From Ohtaekwangia sp. (lineage in GTDB: Bacteria > Bacteroidota > Bacteroidia > Cytophagales > Cyclobacteriaceae): a stretch of 64,000 nucleotides of DNA. The notes under the pieces were generated by a model that was not told the origin of the DNA, ran no database searches, and was given only the letters and a program-made list of their open reading frames with translations. Position numbers and translations under genes: made by a program. Below are positions 8,186 through 17,359 of this stretch, piece by piece (the stretch's first letter is position 1; the number at the start of each line of letters is the position of its first letter). The stretch spans positions 62,001-126,000 of the forward strand of contig JAJNPV010000050.1 of NCBI GenBank assembly GCA_021155195.1, read 5' to 3'.

Positions 8186-8205
8186 GGAGAAGCTTGCGCT
8201 TCCCC
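8186..8205 (-). terminator. Terminator of the amt-porin-glnII unit
   Basis: GGAGAAGC (8186-8193) and GCTTCCCC (8198-8205) form an 8-bp stem with one mismatch and a 4-nt loop. Read on the minus strand it is followed by CCTTTTTTATTG, a clear U-tract. It lies 31 bp past the glnII stop codon. Confidence 0.8.
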
Positions 8206-8235
8206 TTTCCGTTCTAACTCAACTAACGAGAGAGT

Positions 8236-9288
8236 CTACCTCCCTCTCCCGTTTACCATCACAGGCTCCTGTTCATACACCGGAGCTGTTTTTACTGTTT
8301 GAATAATTCGTGCCGCCACTTTGTATGGATCAGCAGCAGAATTTGGTCTGCGATCTTCTAGCCAACCTTTCCATCCATTTTCTACGGTAGCAATGGGTAT
8401 GCGGATAGACGCCCCGCGATCAGATACTCCGAAAGAGAACTTATCAATCGATTGGGTTTCATGTTTTCCGGTAAGGCGCATATGATTATCGGCTCCATAT
8501 ACGGCTATGTGCTCTTTCACATACGGAGCAAAGGCTTCGCAGATTTGCGAGTAAATCTCCTTTGAACCGCACTCACGCAAGATTGAATTGGAAAAGTTTG
8601 CATGCATGCCCGATCCATTCCAATCTGTATCGCCCAGTGGTTTGCAATGCCAGTTAATAGCCACGCCATACTTCTCGGCAGTGCGTTCCATTAAATACCG
8701 TGCAACCCAAACCTGATCGCCTGCTTCTTTTGCTCCTTTAGCAAAAATCTGAAACTCCCATTGGCCAGGTGCTACTTCCGCATTAATACCTTCTACGTTA
8801 ATACCGGCTTCAATGCAATAATCCAAATGCTCTTCTACAATGTTGCGACCAAATGCATTGTTGGCACCTACAGAACAATAGTATGGACCTTGGGGAGCAG
8901 GATCGCCTAACTCAGGAAAGCCAAGGGGTTTGTTAAACGTTGGGTTCCAAAGAAAATATTCTTGTTCAAAACCAAACCAAAAGTCGGCATCATCATCTTC
9001 AATGGTTGCACGTCCATTGCTGGGATGAGGGGTGCCATCGGGACTAAGTACTTCAGTCATTACCAGAAAAGCATCCTTACGTGCGGGATCAGGAAAAATT
9101 GCAACAGGTTTTAACAGACAATCAGATGAACCGCCCGGTGCTTGCTCGGTGGAGCTTCCATCGAAACACCATACGGGACAACTCTCTAAGGAGCCATCAA
9201 AATTTTTAACAATTTTTGTTTTGCTTCTTAGGCTTTGTGTGGGTTTGTACCCGTCCAGCCAGATGTACTCAAGTTTGACTTTTGACAT
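8236..9288 (-). CDS. glnII: Glutamine synthetase type II (GSII)
   Basis: Makes glutamine from glutamate, ammonia and ATP in the cytoplasm. At 350 aa it has the short eukaryote-like GSII length rather than the ~470 aa of GSI or ~730 aa of GSIII. Family marks are WCFDGSSTEQA (the FDGSS hallmark), GFEQEYFLW (metal Glu), CSVGANNAFGR, INAEVAPGQWEFQI, NWHCKPLGDTDWNGSGMH (ATP/glutamate site) and the ENGWKGWLEDRRPNSAADPY end. No adenylylation site of the GSI type is expected. It is the last gene of the leftward unit with the porin (30 bp upstream) and the ammonium transporter, so uptake and fixation of ammonium are probably co-regulated. Confidence 0.95.
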   Translation of the reverse strand: MSKVKLEYIWLDGYKPTQSLRSKTKIVKNFDGSLESCPVWCFDGSSTEQAPGGSSDCLLKPVAIFPDPARKDAFLVMTEVLSPDGTPHPSNGRATIEDDDADFWFGFEQEYFLWNPTFNKPLGFPELGDPAPQGPYYCSVGANNAFGRNIVEEHLDYCIEAGINVEGINAEVAPGQWEFQIFAKGAKEAGDQVWVARYLMERTAEKYGVAINWHCKPLGDTDWNGSGMHANFSNSILRECGSKEIYSQICEAFAPYVKEHIAVYGADNHMRLTGKHETQSIDKFSFGVSDRGASIRIPIATVENGWKGWLEDRRPNSAADPYKVAARIIQTVKTAPVYEQEPVMVNGRGR

Positions 9289-9318
9289 GGTAGAATTTGG
9301 TTAAGGTGAATTATGATT

Positions 9319-10587
9319 TTAAAATTTATATACTGCTGCTAAGTTCAGTGTTGGTAAAAGGCTCTTTGCTTCTGTTGTTCCATCTTTAATAGTGAAGAAA
9401 GAATCTTCTGAAGTTTTATCAATTCGGAATTCAGGGATAAACGTTAAGCCACCTACTTTGTAGTTTCCTGACAACGTGAATTCCATCACATTTCCATCTC
9501 CCTCACTATCTAATCCAATAATATCCAAGTGGTAATTTTTTATGGAGAAATATTCTGCACGCAAGCCAAGAGAAAATTTCTCAGATAGAGTAATTTTTGG
9601 ATATACTGCAAAACCAAGGAATGAACTGGGATCTCCTGATGAATCACTGATGGTTCCATTACTATCCGACTCTTCACCTGTGGCAACACTTTGCATAGAT
9701 GCATTAAAGCCGAGATAGAACTTTTCACCAAGGTTATAACCTAAAGTAACATCTCCTTGAAAAAGTTTACCTGCAGATGTTTCTAAATAAGAAACTCCAT
9801 CTTCCAGGGTTCCGTCCTGATCGCCATACAAAAAGTTAAACCAGATGCCACCTGCATCTGTTGTTTTACCAATTTGTGCACCAAGCGTATAGGTGTTCAC
9901 CGGGTTAAATTCAACTATATCAGTTGGGTTCATTACGGCAAACTTTGCCACCATTCCATTGTCAAAAGCAAAGTCTAACCGTGCACCGGTATGATTAAAT
10001 GGACCCCACGAGAATAAGTAGGAAGTTGAATAATGGAAGTTTACAGCCGGAGAAATAACTTCATAACCAAGAAACGTATTAAACTGTCCCAAGTTTAAGG
10101 TTGCCTTATCTGAAAATTTGTAATAGGCAAATGCCTGATTAATGATTGCTTGACCCGAAGCAGTACCAAAAACAGCTGCCTGACCACGGGGCCCAAGCAC
10201 AAGATCACCTACAAAGCCAACTTTTTCACCAGAATAAGATGCAATAAGATTAACCATACCCAGAGAAAATCCTTTTAGGTCTGCAAAAGAGGTAGAAGGA
10301 GCATACATTCCTCCATAACCGGCATTTTGTGTTTTGAAAGACGAATGAAAGTATGTGTCGATCGATCCTGAAAAAGTAAAGCCTGGCTCTTCATCTTCTT
10401 CTTTTTTTGATGTAGGTTCTTCAACAACAGATTCAGTTTTGTCAGATGCTTTTTTTCTCTTGTCTTTATCTTTCTCAGTTTCAGTTTCCTTAGCTGCAGA
10501 AGCCAGCACAGTTGGCTGCTGAGCCAATGCTCCAAACGATATGGAGGTGAGTAGCAAAATGGGTAGAACGATTTTAAGGTTTTTCAT
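9319..10587 (-). CDS. Outer-membrane beta-barrel porin (BBP2-like)
   Basis: A 422-aa protein with a Sec signal peptide (ends ALAQ), a highly charged Lys/Glu linker at ~33-68 and then a series of amphipathic strands with aromatic girdles, ending in NLAAVYKF (terminal Phe recognised by the BAM complex). The layout GSIDTYFHSSF ... GFSLGMVNLIASY ... NLGQFNTFLGYEV matches the putative beta-barrel porin-2 family. It probably passes small solutes across the outer membrane. Sandwiched between amt and glnII, it may supply ammonium or another nitrogen source; that is inference from order. A 138-bp gap with two hairpins separates it from amt. Confidence 0.78.
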   Translation of the reverse strand: MKNLKIVLPILLLTSISFGALAQQPTVLASAAKETETEKDKDKRKKASDKTESVVEEPTSKKEEDEEPGFTFSGSIDTYFHSSFKTQNAGYGGMYAPSTSFADLKGFSLGMVNLIASYSGEKVGFVGDLVLGPRGQAAVFGTASGQAIINQAFAYYKFSDKATLNLGQFNTFLGYEVISPAVNFHYSTSYLFSWGPFNHTGARLDFAFDNGMVAKFAVMNPTDIVEFNPVNTYTLGAQIGKTTDAGGIWFNFLYGDQDGTLEDGVSYLETSAGKLFQGDVTLGYNLGEKFYLGFNASMQSVATGEESDSNGTISDSSGDPSSFLGFAVYPKITLSEKFSLGLRAEYFSIKNYHLDIIGLDSEGDGNVMEFTLSGNYKVGGLTFIPEFRIDKTSEDSFFTIKDGTTEAKSLLPTLNLAAVYKF

Positions 10588-10625
10588 AATTTTAGAAGTT
10601 GTTTTTTTACAATTAAGCCAGAGTA

Positions 10626-10706
10626 GTTCCAGTGGGTGACGCGAATTATCCCTGGAACGCTTTGGTGATTTTTACCCATTGGGCAGGCAATCAATTTCCG
10701 ATTGCC
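10626..10706 (-). promoter_or_regulatory. Two hairpins in the amt-porin intergenic region
   Basis: GTTCCAG (10626-10632) pairs with CTGGAAC (10652-10658), with an extra GGG/CCC inside. GGCAATC (10686-10692) pairs with GATTGCC (10700-10706). Both are perfect 7-bp stems in the 138-bp leader between amt and the porin. The minus strand has no U-tract directly after them, so they may stabilise or segment the mRNA rather than end it. The porin may also have its own promoter here. Confidence 0.35.
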
Positions 10707-10725
10707 CACCTTTTGGTTATTTATT

Positions 10726-12048
10726 TTAGTCTTCAAATGTGATTGTGTATCCACGCATACCATGCTCATGACTATCAAGTCCCTCTTCTTCATGCTTGGC
10801 AGATACTCTGATTCCACCCATCACTTTATTAAGAATGAAGAAGATCAGAATCGATGGAATGAAAGCACCTAATGCATAAGAGCCTACACCCACCAGCTGC
10901 TTTAGAAATTGATCCATGCTGGCCATATTACCCAATGCACCAACGGCAAGAGTTCCAATGATGCCACATACCAGGTGAACTGAAATAGCACCTACGGGAT
11001 CATCAATTTTTATTTTATCAAAAAGGATTACAGAGTAAACTACTACTAGACCGCACACCAATCCGATCAGCATAGCTTCATTAGGCGACATTTGATCAGC
11101 TCCGGCAGTGATACCCACTAAGCCGGCCAAGATTCCGTTTAGTACCATACCAAGGTCAAGGCGTTTGAAGGCAAAAATGCCAGCAAGCAAAGCACCCAGT
11201 CCACCGGTACAAGCTGCTAAGGCTGTAGTAACACATACCAAAGAAATCAATTCAGGATCTGCAGAAAGAACAGAGCCCCCGTTAAATCCAAACCATCCTA
11301 ACCAAAGCAAGAAAACACCAATCACCGCCAATGGCACTGAAGAGTTCGGGAAGGTTACTGACTTTCCATCTACATACTTACCCAAGCGTGGCCCTAATAC
11401 TAGAACACCAGCTAATGCTGCCCAGCCACCAACAGAATGTACAATGGTAGAACCAGCAAAATCGTAGAAGCCATAGTCATTCAACCAGCCTCCACCCCAC
11501 TTCCAGCTACCTAACACAGGATAGATTAATCCCGTAAGGAAAATAGTGAAGATAAAATAGGCACTGATTTTAATCCGTTCAGCAACGGCACCCGAAACAA
11601 TAGTACCAGCAGTTGCACAAAATACAGCCTGAAATAAATAGTCTGTCCAATACGTATAATGGCCACTCGCATATCCTATAGGTTCGTAGCCTTCCGGGGC
11701 ATTTAAACCAAACCCTGCAAAGCCAAACCATCCGTTAAAGGTGCCTGGGTACATAAGGGCGAAGCCAAATAAGGCAAACGTGGTTATCCCGATAGTTGTG
11801 TCAACAGTATTTTTGAATAGGATGTTGACTGTGTTTTTGGCTTGTGTAAATCCTGCTTCAACACAAGAAAAGCCAAGTGACATAATGAAAACCAACATGG
11901 CAGATAATAACATCCATATGTTGTTAGCAGTAAAGACCGCATTATCCGAAGCGGCAGTTAACTTGGCCGACATAGCCGCGAGGGAATCAGTCAGCGCTGC
12001 CGTACTTCCTGGATCGAGAAAAGTAGTGTCAGATAGAGCTTCAATCAT
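10726..12048 (-). CDS. amt: Ammonium transporter Amt
   Basis: An inner-membrane channel for ammonium, 440 aa with about 11 membrane helices after an extracytoplasmic N-terminal extension of ~40 residues. Family segments are clear: FSCVEAGFTQAKNT, AGSTIVHSVGGWAALAGVLV (pore His of the twin-His pair), LLWLGWFGFNGGS, LAGLVGITAG and ISVHLVCGIIGTLAVG (second His). The cytoplasmic tail ends RGYTITFED. No PII gene (glnK/glnB) follows, unlike in many bacteria; porin and glnII follow instead. The 450-bp region upstream presumably carries the nitrogen-responsive promoter, but no sigma-54 site is evident. Confidence 0.95.
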   Translation of the reverse strand: MIEALSDTTFLDPGSTAALTDSLAAMSAKLTAASDNAVFTANNIWMLLSAMLVFIMSLGFSCVEAGFTQAKNTVNILFKNTVDTTIGITTFALFGFALMYPGTFNGWFGFAGFGLNAPEGYEPIGYASGHYTYWTDYLFQAVFCATAGTIVSGAVAERIKISAYFIFTIFLTGLIYPVLGSWKWGGGWLNDYGFYDFAGSTIVHSVGGWAALAGVLVLGPRLGKYVDGKSVTFPNSSVPLAVIGVFLLWLGWFGFNGGSVLSADPELISLVCVTTALAACTGGLGALLAGIFAFKRLDLGMVLNGILAGLVGITAGADQMSPNEAMLIGLVCGLVVVYSVILFDKIKIDDPVGAISVHLVCGIIGTLAVGALGNMASMDQFLKQLVGVGSYALGAFIPSILIFFILNKVMGGIRVSAKHEEEGLDSHEHGMRGYTITFED

Positions 12049-12499
12049 AGAGGTAGGTTTAAAGGGTTTATGTTAAACAATTGATCATACTTGTTTTCAA
12101 TTTTTGCAAAAACCGTTTAAAAATTACCCATCATTTAAATATTTATTATAGAATTCGATTGAAGAAGGGTATAAATTGAACCGATTTTCAAAAAAACATG
12201 AAGTTTTTTATAAAATGTAGTTGTTAATTAACCTTTGGATAACAAAAATGAAATATTTGAGTAATCGAGCGTCATTTTTAACATCCAAAATGAGGTTTCA
12301 ATCGATTGCTGAAAAATTTTAAAACTGGTGTTTAGCACAATGGAAAATTTCTCCTTTGTGTTATTTGGGCTAACGGAACATTATCCAAAGTAAGATTGGC
12401 GAAAGATTATTTTGCTTATTAAGTCAAGGGCAGAATTAACTCAGAGTATTCCTTTTGTTTGTGAATTAGCTGATCAGGTATTAATAAAAGGGAGATTTT
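12049..12499. other. 451-bp AT-rich intergenic region upstream of amt
   Basis: It lies between the amt start and the stop codon of the MarR gene, both transcribed leftward. It is AT-rich with several poly-A/T runs. No gene, tRNA, clear TAnnTTTG box, sigma-54 site or strong hairpin was found. By position it should hold the promoter of the amt-porin-glnII unit. Confidence 0.5.
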
Positions 12500-12949
12500 T
12501 TAGCCTCTTAGCTTATCCAAAATGCGATTTAATTCCCTGGCGTCAGCTTTTGAAATTTTTTCCATCGCCTGCAACCATTCTGGTTGATCAACATCAATCT
12601 TCTTAAGAAGTTGTAACCCCTTATCAGTAATAGAGATATCAACTTGCCTGCGGTTGTTCTTACAGATTTCCCGCGTTATAAATCCCTTTTGCCGAAGCTT
12701 TTCAACAAGGCGGGTGCAATTACTGTTCTTGTCAATCATGCGGGCTGTAATCTCTGCCAGCATCATGGGGTTAGGATGATTGCCTCGTAAAATACGAAGC
12801 ACATTAAATTGCTCTGGTGTGATCGTAAATTTTTTAAGATAGGCTGCATTCACATTGTACAACCAACTTCCGGTGTATAAGATATTGATCGAAGCTTTTT
12901 GATGCTCACTTTGAAACTTCTCCTGATGAATGTCTTTTTCAAGGGACAT
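12500..12949 (-). CDS. MarR-family transcriptional regulator
   Basis: A 149-aa DNA-binding protein with the MarR winged-helix layout: an N-terminal dimerisation helix, FTITPEQFNVLRILRG (start of the winged helix), MLAEITARMIDKNSNCTRLV (recognition helix), KGFITREICKNNRRQVDISI (wing with the conserved DxR-like region) and a C-terminal dimerisation helix. Such proteins are mostly repressors released by small ligands. It is divergent from the ClC gene (143-bp gap) and lies 450 bp upstream of amt, so either could be a target; no ligand can be named. Confidence 0.88.
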   Translation of the reverse strand: MSLEKDIHQEKFQSEHQKASINILYTGSWLYNVNAAYLKKFTITPEQFNVLRILRGNHPNPMMLAEITARMIDKNSNCTRLVEKLRQKGFITREICKNNRRQVDISITDKGLQLLKKIDVDQPEWLQAMEKISKADARELNRILDKLRG

Positions 12950-13091
12950 AATTACAGACTCAATAATTGTAGATACAAGATTAAGAACAAAATAATTCCT
13001 TTATCTCAAATTTTAGGGGATTTCGAGCAGAGGTGAGTAATATTGTAAATGCCTTAGCGCGGCTTCTAGGATGGTCTGAATTTTTGTACGC

Positions 13092-14864
13092 ATGATAAAA
13101 GTTATTGGTCGGTTTTTAAAAGTGTCTATCTTTTATTCAAAGAAGAAGCTTTCGCCCCGGCAATTCTTTATTCTTTCAAGTATTGTGGTTGGCATATTAT
13201 CTTCACTTGCTGCCATCGTATTAAAACTTGCTGTGCATTCTATTGGTAAGTGGGTAACATACTATTCTGATAGCTACGAACATTTTTTTCTCTTCACACT
13301 TTTTCCAATTGTAGGCATTACACTTACTGTACTTTATGTACAGGTTGTTTTGAAAGGCAAGTTTAAAAAAGGAAGTGCCGAAATAAGCTACTCCATTGCG
13401 CGCGAGTCAAGCAAACTGCCTCCCAACCAAATGTATTCACATATTGTTACCAGTGCACTCACAGTTGGCTTTGGTGGTTCATTAGGGTTAGAGTCACCCA
13501 TGGTAAGCACAGGCTCTGCTGTAGGTGCTAACTATGGAAACTTTTTTCATCTCTCGTATAAAGACCGAACTGTGTTGTTGGCGTGTGGGGCGGCCGCTGG
13601 AATTGCAGCCGCTTTTAATTCCCCCGTTGCGGGAGTGTTGTTTGCCATTGAAGTTTTATTGGCCGATGTTACAGTAGCTGCTTTCATTCCCATTATTATT
13701 GCCGCAGCAGCAGGAGCATTACTATCTAAAATAATTCTAGCGGAAGGAATCACACTTTCATTTTCGTTACAACAGCCCTTTGATTACCACAATGTTCCCT
13801 ATTATATCGTATTAGGGATATTAGCCGGCTTTGTCTCGCTCTATTACGCGCAAATAATGGAACGAATGGAGGGCTATTTTGCATCCATTCAAAGTCATGT
13901 AAAAAAAATTATTATCGGGGGTGTTCTACTTTCAATTCTTCTGATCATTTTCCCTCCACTCTTTGGCGAAGGATATGAAAGCATTAAACTTTTAGCTAAT
14001 CTGAATACAACTGAGATTACGAAGACGAGTATCTTAAGTCAGTTTATACACAACGATTACACACTGCTCTTATTTTTAGGGGCACTCGCTTTAATAAAAG
14101 TAGTAGCCGTTGCTATCACCTTGGGGAGTGGTGGTAATGGAGGGAATTTCGGTCCGTCACTTTTTGTTGGTGCCTACCTTGGTTTTGCATTCGCCCGGCT
14201 CGTCAACCTTACGGGATTAGCCCACATCCCCGAAACCAATTTTACGTTGGTTGCCATGGCTGGCATTTTAAGTGGAATATTTTACGCTCCGCTTTGCGCG
14301 ATATTTTTGATTGCTGAGATAACCGGTGGATACGCATTAATTATTCCACTCATGATTGTAGCCGCACTAAGTGTAACGGTTACCCGGTATTTTCAACCTC
14401 TCTCCATGGAAGCAAGGAAACTATCCAAGTTGCTCAACATTAATGTGGACGATCGTGATAAGTATTTATTAAGCAAGTTAAATCTGCAAGAACTTCTTGA
14501 AACCAATTTCTCCACCGTGAAGCCTGAAGACAGCCTTAGGTTATTGGTGCGGGTAATCTCTATATCAAATAGAAATACATTTCCGGTAGTAACCAAAGAG
14601 GGTGAACTGGTGGGTGTTGTTCATCTTGATCACATTCGCGAGTTGATTTTTAATACAAAAATTTATGACACTACTATTGTAAAAGAACTAATGCGCGAAC
14701 CGTTTTCCGTTGATTTTAATGACAACCTTCACGACATTCTTAAAAAGTTTGACGACACCCGTCAATGGAATTTGCCGGTCGTAAAAAATAAGATTTACAA
14801 AGGGTTTGTTTCAAAGGCGCGTATCCTAAGTGCTTATCGTAGCGAATTGATGAAAACCGTTTAA
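13092..14864 (+). CDS. ClC-type chloride channel/antiporter with CBS pair
   Basis: A 590-aa inner-membrane protein with ~10-12 membrane helices followed by two CBS domains (about 460-590). ClC signature segments are GGSLGLESPMVSTGSAVG (128-145), where E134 matches the gating glutamate, and GGNFGPSLFVGAYLG near 350-365. The usual first motif GSGIP appears as KKGSAEIS, a frequent variant in this branch. The external Glu hints at Cl-/H+ exchange or a gated channel; the CBS pair may sense adenosine nucleotides. It is divergent from the MarR gene and followed after 75 bp by the dehydratase gene. Confidence 0.92.
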   Translation: MIKVIGRFLKVSIFYSKKKLSPRQFFILSSIVVGILSSLAAIVLKLAVHSIGKWVTYYSDSYEHFFLFTLFPIVGITLTVLYVQVVLKGKFKKGSAEISYSIARESSKLPPNQMYSHIVTSALTVGFGGSLGLESPMVSTGSAVGANYGNFFHLSYKDRTVLLACGAAAGIAAAFNSPVAGVLFAIEVLLADVTVAAFIPIIIAAAAGALLSKIILAEGITLSFSLQQPFDYHNVPYYIVLGILAGFVSLYYAQIMERMEGYFASIQSHVKKIIIGGVLLSILLIIFPPLFGEGYESIKLLANLNTTEITKTSILSQFIHNDYTLLLFLGALALIKVVAVAITLGSGGNGGNFGPSLFVGAYLGFAFARLVNLTGLAHIPETNFTLVAMAGILSGIFYAPLCAIFLIAEITGGYALIIPLMIVAALSVTVTRYFQPLSMEARKLSKLLNINVDDRDKYLLSKLNLQELLETNFSTVKPEDSLRLLVRVISISNRNTFPVVTKEGELVGVVHLDHIRELIFNTKIYDTTIVKELMREPFSVDFNDNLHDILKKFDDTRQWNLPVVKNKIYKGFVSKARILSAYRSELMKTV

Positions 14865-14939
14865 CTTTATAACAGTAAAAATAAAACTCAACTCAGAACA
14901 ATCAATCCCAACTCTTGATTGTTCATTAACCTCACATTT

Positions 14940-16655
14940 ATGAAGGAAAAGAAACTGCGCAGTCAGGGCTGGTTTGGTAAAACGGGAAAGGATGGATTTA
15001 TCTATCGCTCGTGGATGAAAAATCAAGGTATTCCCGATTATGAATTTCGCGACAAGCCGGTGATTGGAATTTGTAATACGTGGAGTGAGCTCACGCCTTG
15101 TAATGCACACTTTCGCGAATTGGCAGAATCGATTAAACGCGGAATTTCCGAAGCCGGTGGTTTTCCGGTTGAGTTTCCTGTAATGTCCCTAGGTGAAACA
15201 TTAATAAAGCCTACGGCCATGCTCTATCGCAATTTGGCCAGCATGGATGTAGAAGAATCAATTCGCGCAAACCCGATTGATGGTGTTGTGCTGATGTGCG
15301 GCTGTGATAAAACAACTCCATCATTGGTGATGGGTGCTTGCAGTGTAAACATTCCAACACTTGTTGTTTCGGGTGGGCCCATGCTTACAGGGAAATTCAA
15401 AGGACGTGACATCGGCACCAGTGATGTTTGGCGTTTCGATCAGGCAGCGCGCTCTGGTGAAATTACCGATGAAGAATTCAGAGAAGCTGAAGCCTGTATG
15501 GGCCGCAGTCGTGGGCATTGTGCTGTCATGGGCACAGCCTCCACCATGGCAAGCATGGTAGAGTCACTCGGGCTTTCACTTCCCGGCAATGCAGCAATAC
15601 CAGCAGTTGATGCACGCAGAAAAGTGTTGGCTCAGATGTCGGGCATTCGTATTGTTGAAATGGTAAAAGAAAACATGTTGCTTTCGGATGTGCTTACGCG
15701 GAAAGCTTTTGAAAATGCTATCATAACGAACGCAGCTATTGGTGGATCCACTAATTTTATCATTCATCTTTTAGCCATTGCAGGGAGAATAGGTGTTGAC
15801 TTAAAGCTTGAAGATTTTGACAAACTTTCTGCCAACGTTCCCTTTATTGCTAACCTGCAACCTTCCGGGAAATATTTTATGGAGGATCTTTATTATGCCG
15901 GAGGCCTTCCTGCGGTAATGAAAGAGCTTGATAAATTTCTTCATCAGGATATTATAACTGTAAATGGAAGAACCGTAAAGGAAAATTATTCTAAAGCGGA
16001 ATGTTATAATCGCGACATCATTGCAACAACGGATAAGCCATTCAATCCGCTATCCGGTGCTGCAATATTGAAAGGAAATCTTTGCGAAAACGGAGCAGTA
16101 ATGAAACCATCAGCTGCTAGTGCACATTTACTGAAACATTCTGGCAAAGCTGTAGTGTTTGAAGATATTGATGACTATAAGAATAGAATAGACTTACCCG
16201 ACCTTGACGTTGATGAAAACAGTGTACTCGTTCTTAAGAATGTAGGCCCTATCGGTTATCCAGGAATGCCCGAAGTTGGAAATATGGGATTACCTAAAAA
16301 GTTGTTAGCGAAGGGAATTACAGACATGGTGCGCATCTCTGATGGACGCATGAGTGGAACCGGATTTGGAACGGTTATTCTACACGCCTCACCCGAAGCC
16401 GCATTGGGTGGAAACTTTGCAGTAATTAAAACAGGTGATACAATTCATTTGGATGTTGCCAAGCGATCATTAACATTGGAAGTTTCTGATGATGAAATTC
16501 AAAAACGCAAAAAGAATTGGAAGCCTATCCATCAAGAGTATGACCGTGGTTATGTGAAGTTGTATCAACAACATGTTGAGCAAGCGAGTCTAGGTGCTGA
16601 TATGGATTTTCTAAAAGGCGGCTCAGGAAGCGAAGTATCAAGAGATTCGCATTGA
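14940..16655 (+). CDS. IlvD/Edd-family sugar-acid dehydratase
   Basis: A 571-aa [Fe-S] dehydratase started at ATG 14940; a TTG 21 bp upstream is less likely. Conserved Fe-S and catalytic segments are CNTWSELTPCNAH, GVVLMCGCDKTTPS, EACMGRSRGHCAVMGTAST and the C-terminal SDGRMSGTGFGTV. The NTWSELTPCN and FPVEFPVMSLGE wording fits the L-arabonate/D-xylonate/L-fuconate dehydratase branch rather than IlvD proper. It would convert a sugar acid to a 2-keto-3-deoxy acid. An SDR 700 bp downstream may be a partner dehydrogenase; a HepT/MntA pair lies between them. No other pathway genes are adjacent, so the exact substrate is open. Confidence 0.85.
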   Translation: MKEKKLRSQGWFGKTGKDGFIYRSWMKNQGIPDYEFRDKPVIGICNTWSELTPCNAHFRELAESIKRGISEAGGFPVEFPVMSLGETLIKPTAMLYRNLASMDVEESIRANPIDGVVLMCGCDKTTPSLVMGACSVNIPTLVVSGGPMLTGKFKGRDIGTSDVWRFDQAARSGEITDEEFREAEACMGRSRGHCAVMGTASTMASMVESLGLSLPGNAAIPAVDARRKVLAQMSGIRIVEMVKENMLLSDVLTRKAFENAIITNAAIGGSTNFIIHLLAIAGRIGVDLKLEDFDKLSANVPFIANLQPSGKYFMEDLYYAGGLPAVMKELDKFLHQDIITVNGRTVKENYSKAECYNRDIIATTDKPFNPLSGAAILKGNLCENGAVMKPSAASAHLLKHSGKAVVFEDIDDYKNRIDLPDLDVDENSVLVLKNVGPIGYPGMPEVGNMGLPKKLLAKGITDMVRISDGRMSGTGFGTVILHASPEAALGGNFAVIKTGDTIHLDVAKRSLTLEVSDDEIQKRKKNWKPIHQEYDRGYVKLYQQHVEQASLGADMDFLKGGSGSEVSRDSH

Positions 16656-16719
16656 AGGTGGTCGAATGCTCTAAATTTTAGGAGGTAGGAAGCCTAATTT
16701 TTTTTTAGCAATTTTGAAT

Positions 16720-17025
16720 ATGCATGAGGTACTTAAAGAAAAACTTCCTGAAGTACAAACTTTGTTCAAAAAATACAAAGTAAAGCGCGCTTATGCTTTC
16801 GGATCGGTCTGTACTCCTGCATTTACTGATGAAAGCGATATTGATTTCTTAATCGCCTTTGAAGACGGTTTGGATCCACTTGTGCAAGGAGAAAATTGGT
16901 GGAGCCTTTATTATGCACTTCAGAAACTTATGAATCGGGATATTGATCTCGTTTCGGAGAGCACACTCCAAAATCCATATTTTTCTAAAGTCCTAAACAA
17001 GACTAAGACCGCGATCTATGAGTGA
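16720..17025 (+). CDS. mntA: MntA-type nucleotidyltransferase antitoxin
   Basis: A 101-aa minimal nucleotidyltransferase with the full GSx10DxD motif (GSVCTPAFTDESDID). In the studied HEPN/MNT systems MntA blocks its toxin by adding AMP units to a toxin tyrosine. Start ATG 16720 is preferred over a TTG two codons earlier. The stop overlaps the hepT start by 8 bp, the normal arrangement for this toxin-antitoxin pair. It lies between two likely sugar-metabolism genes. Confidence 0.88.
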   Translation: MHEVLKEKLPEVQTLFKKYKVKRAYAFGSVCTPAFTDESDIDFLIAFEDGLDPLVQGENWWSLYYALQKLMNRDIDLVSESTLQNPYFSKVLNKTKTAIYE

Positions 17026-17353
17026 TGAGATAAAGAAATCATTAATTGATATTCTTAACTCTATAAACATTATTGAAGAGTATCTTGGTGCCAAACGTGA
17101 TTTTAAAGAGTATGAAGCCAATCGTCAGCTTCGTGATGCTATCGAACGAAGACTTGAAATTATCGGTGAAGCTACCAACCGAATTCTAAAAATTGACTCA
17201 ACAATAAAGATCGCTCACGCCAGACGAATTGTTGATTTGCGAAATAAAGTGATTCATGCCTATGACACGGTTGATCATTTTACAATCTGGGCAGTAATCA
17301 TTAATGATCTTCCTACACTCAAAAATGAAGTGAATGAACTTTTAAAGTTCTGA
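17018..17353 (+). CDS. hepT: HepT-type HEPN ribonuclease toxin
   Basis: A 111-aa all-helical DUF86/HEPN protein carrying the Rx4HxY active site as RNKVIHAY near residues 75-82. HEPN toxins of this group cut RNA; the Tyr of the motif is the residue AMPylated by MntA. It overlaps mntA by 8 bp and ends 6 bp before the SDR gene, so the pair is embedded in the local transcription unit instead of standing alone. All motif residues are intact, so it should be functional. Confidence 0.88.
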   Translation: MSDEIKKSLIDILNSINIIEEYLGAKRDFKEYEANRQLRDAIERRLEIIGEATNRILKIDSTIKIAHARRIVDLRNKVIHAYDTVDHFTIWAVIINDLPTLKNEVNELLKF

Positions 17354-17359
17354 ATCGTC

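Noticed and set aside
11108..11467. 119-aa forward ORF inside amt
   Set aside because: Pro/Thr-rich antisense frame over conserved membrane helices of Amt.
12049..12200. Sigma-54 promoter before amt
   Set aside because: No GG-N10-GC spaced pair with the expected flanks was found on the minus strand.
12412..12606. Forward ORF at the end of the MarR gene
   Set aside because: Antisense shadow overlapping the regulator's conserved C terminus.
16656..17359. Integrative element around hepT/mntA
   Set aside because: No direct repeats, integrase or transposase; the pair alone is supported.
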